From the NCBI GenBank assembly GCA_017456805.1, contig JAFTIQ010000082.1:1-10619 (forward strand): DNA of 10,619 nucleotides, given 5' to 3'. The stretch comes from Lentisphaeria bacterium (lineage in GTDB: Bacteria; Verrucomicrobiota; Lentisphaeria; Victivallales; UBA1829). Shown here in pieces: positions 6,036 through 10,619 of the stretch. How positions within the stretch are numbered: position 1 is the first letter of the stretch; every line of letters begins with the position of its first letter. The notes under the pieces are model-generated. The model worked only from the letters and a program-made list of their open reading frames with translations, was not told where the DNA came from and searched no databases. Made by a program: the position numbers and the translations under genes.

Positions 6036-7580
6036 ATGAAGAATCAACTGAAAATCGGCTGGGGGAAACGTTCCATTGCACCGGATGCACCAACACCCAT
6101 TCCCGGGCAATTCAATATGCGGGTATCAATGGGATGTTATAACCCGGTTCTGGCAAATGCGCTGGTTCTGGAAAAAGATGGGGAATCTGTGATTTTTGTT
6201 TCCTGCGATGCAGTCAGTATCTCACCTGAGATCCTGAAAAAAGCACAACATATTCTTGCGGAAGAAATCCCGGGATTTCCTGCGGAAAAGATCATTCTGA
6301 ATTCCACGCATACCCATGCCGGACCCGGAGACAGGGATATGTCCGAATATCCCCACAGTATTGACGTTCTGTCCACGGAAAAAGTTCGGGCTTTTCTCAG
6401 CCGTCAGATTGCGGATGCTGTGAAAGATGCCTGGGAAAACCGGGCACCGGGAGCAATTTCTTACGGCTACGGTTATGCAGTCACCGGGCACAGCCGCCGG
6501 GTGATTTACAAGGATGATTTCGGTTTGAGGGGGAATGCGACTCCGGGGCTTGCAATCAACGGACACGGGGTCATGTATGGAAATACGAACGATCCCATGT
6601 TTGAAAGTTACGAAGCCGGAACCGATGTGTTCATCAATCTCCTTTACACCTTTGATTCCAGCGGAACTCTTTCCGGAGCGGTGATCAACGTCCCATGCCC
6701 TTCCCAGACAAATGAACATGCCTGGGAATTTCACGCCAGTTTCTGGCATAACGTCCGGGAAAAACTGACGGAAAAATACGGTGCGATCGGCATTGTCAGT
6801 CAGGCCGCTGCTGCCGGTGATCTTTCTCCGCGCCAGCTCCATTACCGTGATGCTGAACTGCGCCGTTATAAGCTCAAATATAAAGATAAATTTGAACATT
6901 ACATGAAACATCCTTTGAAACATCCGGAAAAATGGACGGAAGAAGCCGAACAGCGGCAGCGGGAATATGATGCCCTTGAAATGATGCGGGCAGAGGACAT
7001 TGCGAACCGGATCACAGAGGCTTTTGATGAAGTTCTCAGTTGGGCAGGACAGGAAAAATTCACGGATCCGGTTTTGAAACATGAGGTGCGTACAGCGGAA
7101 CTGCCGCGACGGATGTTCCCGGAAGAAATGGCGGAAGCAGAACGGAAAAATTATGAAACATTCATGAAAGAAGAATATCTCACCGCGGGCAGCCCGTGGG
7201 AAGTCCTTTACAAAAATTCCATTCTCAACAGAAAACGGAACCGGTGCCACAGTGTCATCGAGCGATATCAGATTCAGGATTCCAAGCCGACAATCACCTC
7301 CGATATTCATGTTGTCCGGATCGGAAACATTGCATTCGCAACCAACCGGTTTGAGCTTTACATGGATTATCAGCACCGGATTCAGGCGCGAAGTCCTTTT
7401 GAACAGACCTTTATTGTTCAGCTTGTGACCGGCCCCAACGGATGCGGAAGTTATCTGGCAACAGAACGGGGTGAGAAAAACAAAGGGTACAGTGCCTCGC
7501 CTTACTGCAATCAGGTTTCGCCGGAAGGCGGACAGGTGCTCGTAGAAGAAACTCTGAACATTCTCAACGAGGTGAAATAA
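6036..7580 (+). CDS. Neutral/alkaline ceramidase-like hydrolase, predicted cytoplasmic paralogue
   Basis: This 514-residue protein is a close tandem paralogue of the preceding gene: in the ungapped stretch 421-507 I count 14 differences over 87 residues against residues 452-538 of the other. It keeps THTHAGP (91-97), AAAGDLSPR (258-266, Ser264), NRFELYMDYQ (437-446, Glu440) and GSYLAT (471-476, Tyr473). It also has the same substitution NVPCPSQTNE (218-227) where ceramidases have a metal-binding His. Unlike its neighbour it has no signal peptide: the catalytic domain begins at residue 5 (LKIGWGKRS). AAGGAGG (6025-6031), four bases upstream, fixes the start and excludes a longer N-terminus. 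The two copies therefore appear to act in different compartments. The gap to the upstream gene is 10 bases and to the downstream gene 1 base. Confidence 0.82.
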   Translation: MKNQLKIGWGKRSIAPDAPTPIPGQFNMRVSMGCYNPVLANALVLEKDGESVIFVSCDAVSISPEILKKAQHILAEEIPGFPAEKIILNSTHTHAGPGDRDMSEYPHSIDVLSTEKVRAFLSRQIADAVKDAWENRAPGAISYGYGYAVTGHSRRVIYKDDFGLRGNATPGLAINGHGVMYGNTNDPMFESYEAGTDVFINLLYTFDSSGTLSGAVINVPCPSQTNEHAWEFHASFWHNVREKLTEKYGAIGIVSQAAAAGDLSPRQLHYRDAELRRYKLKYKDKFEHYMKHPLKHPEKWTEEAEQRQREYDALEMMRAEDIANRITEAFDEVLSWAGQEKFTDPVLKHEVRTAELPRRMFPEEMAEAERKNYETFMKEEYLTAGSPWEVLYKNSILNRKRNRCHSVIERYQIQDSKPTITSDIHVVRIGNIAFATNRFELYMDYQHRIQARSPFEQTFIVQLVTGPNGCGSYLATERGEKNKGYSASPYCNQVSPEGGQVLVEETLNILNEVK

Positions 7581-7581
7581 C

Positions 7582-8370
7582 ATGAAATATTCAATGATGA
7601 CCTACACGATGATGCGGCAGAAAGGCTTCACCCCGGCAGATTGTGTCCGGGTCGCCGCAGAATTGAAAATGGAAGGGATCGATTGGGTGACAACCTATGG
7701 CGAAGATCCGGCTCTTCTGAAAAAAATGAGCGAAGATGCCGGATTGACCGTTGCCGCCCATACATTTTTTGTTCCGGGCAATACCCTTGCGGAAAAGATC
7801 AGCAATGCAGAACGTTCTCTGGATGATGCCTGTATTCTGGGCGCGCCCCTTGTCATGATCCCGCCGGCTCCGTTTGCAGAGGTGACAGATCCTTCCGAAA
7901 ACCGGAAACGCTGGATCGGGATCCTTGCAGAGATCGCCCCGCTTGCCGAACAGCGGAAGCTGATCCTCACCGTGGAAAACTTCCCCGGCTCAGCCAGCGG
8001 TTTTGTCACAGCAGATGATTTCTATGAAGCTCAAAAAGTCATCCCCTCCCTGAAACTTACCTTTGACAACGGAAATGCTGCCACCGGGGAAGATCAGATC
8101 GAAAGTCTGAAACGCTGCTTCAAAGATGTGGTTCATGTACATTTCAAGGATTGGGATATTTTGACGGAATCAGATATTGAATGGCGGAAAATGCGCGATG
8201 GCAGATATTATATCCCTGCGTTGATCGGTGAAGGTGATATCGACAGTAAAGCCACGCTCCGGGCATTGGAGGATCTGGGATATGAAGGGTTCATCAATAT
8301 TGAGTATGAAAACGACAAATATCCCGCAGATGAAGGGATCCGGAGAGTTTTGGAACATTTGAGACATTAA
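7582..8370 (+). CDS. Sugar phosphate isomerase/epimerase-type TIM-barrel protein
   Basis: This is a predicted cytosolic metal-dependent isomerase, epimerase or dehydratase of the xylose-isomerase-like TIM-barrel family, 262 residues, the usual length. Metal-site residues stand at the expected strand ends: Glu132 (LTVENF), Asp162 (LTFDNGN), His187 in VHVHFKD, and Glu241 (INIEYE). The N-terminal segment (MKYSMMTYT) forms the first strand. GAGGTG (7569-7574) precedes the ATG, which lies one base after the upstream stop, so translation is coupled. The family includes hydroxypyruvate isomerase, tagatose/psicose epimerases and the inositol enzymes IolE and IolI; which one this resembles cannot be settled by eye. 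As last gene of the operon it would act on the product of the hydrolase and aminotransferase. Confidence 0.87.
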   Translation: MKYSMMTYTMMRQKGFTPADCVRVAAELKMEGIDWVTTYGEDPALLKKMSEDAGLTVAAHTFFVPGNTLAEKISNAERSLDDACILGAPLVMIPPAPFAEVTDPSENRKRWIGILAEIAPLAEQRKLILTVENFPGSASGFVTADDFYEAQKVIPSLKLTFDNGNAATGEDQIESLKRCFKDVVHVHFKDWDILTESDIEWRKMRDGRYYIPALIGEGDIDSKATLRALEDLGYEGFINIEYENDKYPADEGIRRVLEHLRH

Positions 8371-8389
8371 AAAAATCCCGTTATTTTTG

Positions 8390-8423
8390 AAGACCGCCGA
8401 AGTTTTTCAGCGGTCTTTTTTTT
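8390..8423 (+). terminator. Rho-independent terminator of the four-gene operon
   Basis: Stem AAGACCGC (8390-8397) pairs with GCGGTCTT (8410-8417), the loop is 12 bases with a few inner pairs, and eight T run from 8416 to 8423. It lies 19 bases after the isomerase stop. Confidence 0.9.
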
Positions 8424-8443
8424 CTCTGAAAATGGAAAAGGAG

Positions 8444-8485
8444 CGGAAACGTTCCGGAAAATGATATTTTTTCGTCGGAATTCCG
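8444..8485. promoter_or_regulatory. Cluster of CGGAA/TTCCG half-sites upstream of proC
   Basis: Five copies of CGGAA or its complement lie within 42 bp: CGGAA (8444), TTCCG (8452), CGGAA (8455), then CGGAA and TTCCG fused in the 10-bp palindrome CGGAATTCCG (8476-8485). The cluster ends 20 bp before the proC -35 box, where a regulator could bind. CGGAA is also common in the coding regions here, so chance is possible. Confidence 0.25.
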
Positions 8486-8505
8486 GACTGAGAAAATAAA
8501 CAGAC

Positions 8506-8533
8506 TTGTTATTTTTTAAACCTGTGCTATATT
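8506..8533 (+). promoter_or_regulatory. Promoter for proC
   Basis: TTGTTA (8506-8511), a 16-bp spacer and TATATT (8528-8533), with TG at 8525-8526 giving an extended -10. Transcription would begin near 8540, about 54 bases ahead of the proC ATG. The proC-permease unit is thus separate from the terminated operon upstream. Confidence 0.6.
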
Positions 8534-8593
8534 GTCAATCTGAAATAATGATTATCGGTTTTATACCGGAAAAGTAAATGTCGGGAGAGAGAA

Positions 8594-9385
8594 ATGAAAT
8601 CCATCTGTTTTATTGGTGCAGGGAAAATGGCAACAGCCATTGCTGCCGGTCTTGTCAAACGGAATTCAGGATTCAAATTGAAGGCTTACGATCCATCCTC
8701 TTCTGCTGCGGCACATTTCAAGGAAGTTTGCGGCGGAGAAATCTGTGATACTCTGGAACAGGCTCTTGATGCGGAAATCGTTCTGCTTGCTGTAAAACCG
8801 CAGCATTTGTCCGAAGCAGCGGCAAAACTGCCTGATCTGATCGGAGAAAAACTGCTGCTTTCCATCGTGGCGGGTGTTCCCATTGAGACGCTTTCCAAAT
8901 TGACGGGTACCAGGCGGATCGTCCGGATCATGCCGAACACGCCGGCATTGGTGGGCGAAGGAATGAGCTGTCTTGCTCCCGCAGCCGGATTGTCTCAGGA
9001 AGATATCGAAACTGCCGCCGGGATTTTCCGGGCTGTTGGAAAAGTGCAGATCCTCAATGAATCTCTTCTGGATGCAGTGACCGGGCTCAGCGGAAGCGGT
9101 CCGGCGTTTGTACTGGAATTCATTATGGCTCTGGCGGATGGCGGTGTCTATGCCGGTCTTCCCCGGGCTGCCGCTGTGGAACTTGCTGCGCAAACCGTCT
9201 ATGGAGCCGCCAAACTTGCAATGGAAAGCGATCGTCCCATCGGAGCTCTCCGCGATGATGTTATTTCTCCCGGAGGAACCACCTCCCGGGGATGTATGGC
9301 TCTGGCTGAAAACGGGTTTGCCGCAGGGGTTGCAAAGGCTGTCATCAAAGCAGCGGAACGTTCTGCAGAACTTGGGAAACATTGA
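8594..9385 (+). CDS. proC: Pyrroline-5-carboxylate reductase
   Basis: It catalyses the last step of proline biosynthesis in the cytosol, the NAD(P)H-dependent reduction of 1-pyrroline-5-carboxylate to L-proline. At 263 residues it has the normal family length. The N-terminal Rossmann domain shows FIGAGKMATA (6-15), followed by AVKPQ (66-70), SIVAG (90-94) and MPNTP (113-117). The C-terminal helical dimerisation domain carries TGLSGSGPAF (163-172) and the signature DDVISPGGTT (221-230). All expected key residues are present. GGGAG (8583-8587) lies six bases before the ATG. A transporter-permease gene starts two bases after the stop, so the two are probably cotranscribed, although they have no obvious functional link. 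Confidence 0.96.
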   Translation: MKSICFIGAGKMATAIAAGLVKRNSGFKLKAYDPSSSAAAHFKEVCGGEICDTLEQALDAEIVLLAVKPQHLSEAAAKLPDLIGEKLLLSIVAGVPIETLSKLTGTRRIVRIMPNTPALVGEGMSCLAPAAGLSQEDIETAAGIFRAVGKVQILNESLLDAVTGLSGSGPAFVLEFIMALADGGVYAGLPRAAAVELAAQTVYGAAKLAMESDRPIGALRDDVISPGGTTSRGCMALAENGFAAGVAKAVIKAAERSAELGKH

Positions 9386-9387
9386 TC

Positions 9388-10619
9388 ATGCGTGCAGATT
9401 TTTTTCTGGCTTGGAAGTACTTCAAACCGAAACGGAATGCTGTTTCCGTCATTACCCTGATTTCTATCGTCGGAGTCGCCCTTGGCGTAGCTGTTCTGAT
9501 GGTCGTTCTGGCTGTCATGACCGGATTTTCCGATAAGATGAAAGAAAAATTGATCGATACGACTTCCCATGCGCAGGCCGCAAACGCTTACGGAAGATAT
9601 ATTCCGAATCCGAAACCCGGCATTGAAGCAGTGGAAAAACTGGGCGGGCAGGCTTTGCCGGTCATTATTTCACCGATCCTTCTTCAGCGCGGAAACAATT
9701 TTATCCCGAAGCAGATGATCGCGTTGGATCCTGCTGCGAAAGAAGTGAAAAACTTTGATATCGAAAATGCCATTCAGTATGGAAGCTACTCTCTGGAATC
9801 AGGGGAAATGATTATCAGTTACCTGATGGCAAGAGAGATGCATGTCACGGTCGGAGACACCATTCTTGTTCACTCACCGGTCAAACTTGCGGGGCTCATC
9901 AAGAAGGATGCTTCCGGAAAATTTGGAGCCGTTCAAGGGGCGTATCTCCCCAGAGAATTCCGGATTTCAGGGATCTATTCTTTTGATAAGTACGATTTTG
10001 ATAAAAATATCCTTTTTATGAATTGCGATGACGCCGCAGAACTTTATGAAATGAACTACGGTGCCGCAACCAATCTTCTGATCTGGACCGAAGATCCTTA
10101 CAACATGACACCTTTTGTGACGGAGCTCCGCAAAAAGCTCCCGACCTATAATGTGGCATCCTGGCAGGAGATGAATGCCCGCTTGCTGGGGGTGCTCGCA
10201 GTGGAAAAAAATATGCAGCTGTTCCTGCTGGTGTTCATCGTCCTCGTCGCAGCATTCAGTATTACAAACACTCTGATTACAACGGTGATTCAGAAAACCC
10301 GTGAAATCGGTTTGCTGAAAGCGATCGGCGCAACTTCCGGAACGATTTTGAGAATTTTCCTGCTGCAAGGCTTTTTTGTGGGATCGATTGGCACATTTTT
10401 CGGTTTGATCCTGGGATATCTTTTCATTCATTTCCGGATGAGTATTCTGGAAGTTCTGCGGGTGGTTACCGGACAGGAAATTTTCCCGAGAGAGTTTTAT
10501 GTTTTCAGTGAATTGCCCGCTCACATTGTCCCGATGGATCTGGTAACAATTGCATTGATTTCTATTGTTCTTTGTACATTGGGCGGTTTAATTCCCGCGC
10601 TCAGGGCTGCCCGGCTTGA
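9388..10619 (+). CDS. LolC/LolE-type lipoprotein-releasing ABC transporter permease (3' end outside window)
   Basis: This is an inner-membrane permease of the LolC/LolE (FtsX/MacB-like) family, which with the LolD ATPase releases lipoproteins from the inner membrane for transfer to the outer membrane. 410 codons are present, and the frame is still open at the window edge. Layout: short cytoplasmic start MRADFFLAWKYFKPKR, TM1 about 19-44 with the family motif IVGVALGVAVL, a periplasmic domain about 46-272, TM2 276-300, the LolD-coupling segment KTREIGLLKAIGA (303-315), TM3 about 321-349 and TM4 383-404. It ends in PALRAARL, where relatives continue with D-P-x-x-A-L and finish within about 10 residues, so nearly all of the gene is here. 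The ribosome site is weak (GGGA 9374-9377), consistent with coupling to proC two bases upstream. LolC and LolE cannot be told apart by eye. Confidence 0.88.
   Translation, partial: MRADFFLAWKYFKPKRNAVSVITLISIVGVALGVAVLMVVLAVMTGFSDKMKEKLIDTTSHAQAANAYGRYIPNPKPGIEAVEKLGGQALPVIISPILLQRGNNFIPKQMIALDPAAKEVKNFDIENAIQYGSYSLESGEMIISYLMAREMHVTVGDTILVHSPVKLAGLIKKDASGKFGAVQGAYLPREFRISGIYSFDKYDFDKNILFMNCDDAAELYEMNYGAATNLLIWTEDPYNMTPFVTELRKKLPTYNVASWQEMNARLLGVLAVEKNMQLFLLVFIVLVAAFSITNTLITTVIQKTREIGLLKAIGATSGTILRIFLLQGFFVGSIGTFFGLILGYLFIHFRMSILEVLRVVTGQEIFPREFYVFSELPAHIVPMDLVTIALISIVLCTLGGLIPALRAARL

Noticed and set aside
6222..7583. 453-codon open frame on the minus strand, opposite the second ceramidase-like gene
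   Set aside because: It is antisense to a gene with clear family motifs and tight operon spacing, and its own translation has no recognisable domain. It is a by-product of codon bias, as are the other long minus-strand frames at 85-957, 3195-4232 and 4325-5239.
10617..10619. TGA at the very end of the window as stop of the LolC/LolE-type gene
   Set aside because: It is out of frame with the ATG at 9388. The in-frame reading ends ...CGG CTT GA, matching the family's A-R-L-D-P tail, so the gene continues past the window.

Overview
The window looks like chromosomal DNA from a diderm (outer-membrane) bacterium with moderate GC, and my best guess is the Lentisphaerae/Victivallales or nearby PVC-group bacteria. 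The reasons are the ceramidase-like proteins, the GMSYGG alpha/beta hydrolase and the DegT plus sugar-isomerase context, all protein types I associate with those genomes. There are also at least three predicted lipoproteins and a LolC/LolE-type permease. Promoters are of the TTG..-16 bp-TATATT kind, not the Bacteroidetes TAnnTTTG kind. The phylum assignment is inference.

Layout: (1) 76-933, a cytoplasmic alpha/beta hydrolase with its own promoter and a strong terminator. (2) 1132-1434 and 1516-1806, two small paralogous lipoproteins of unknown function in one transcription unit, closed by a terminator at 1831-1868. (3) 1889-2740 on the minus strand, an AraC-family regulator with a cupin-like sensor domain. 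(4) 2741-3068, a divergent control region with an araC promoter, a 24-bp near-perfect palindrome inside that promoter, and a forward promoter. (5) 3069-8370, a tight four-gene operon: DegT-family PLP aminotransferase, ceramidase-like lipoprotein, a second ceramidase-like protein without export signal, and a TIM-barrel sugar isomerase/epimerase, closed by a terminator at 8390-8423. (6) 8594-9385, proC (proline biosynthesis). (7) 9388 to the window edge, a LolC/LolE-type ABC permease cut by the window end.

The divergent AraC gene plus the four-gene operon is the most interesting part. The reading I favour, as inference, is an uncharacterised pathway handling an N-acylated or otherwise amide/ester-linked amino sugar or aminocyclitol. 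One hydrolase copy sits on the envelope and a close copy sits in the cytosol; the aminotransferase and the isomerase would process the released product. In both hydrolases the position where true ceramidases carry a zinc-binding His appears to be replaced, so ceramide is probably not the substrate. A second notable observation is that four forward transcription units start with promoters of identical geometry: TTGnnn, exactly 16 bp, TATATT.

I saw no tRNA, rRNA, CRISPR array, insertion sequence or phage gene. Long open frames on the strand opposite the main genes are shadows and are left out.
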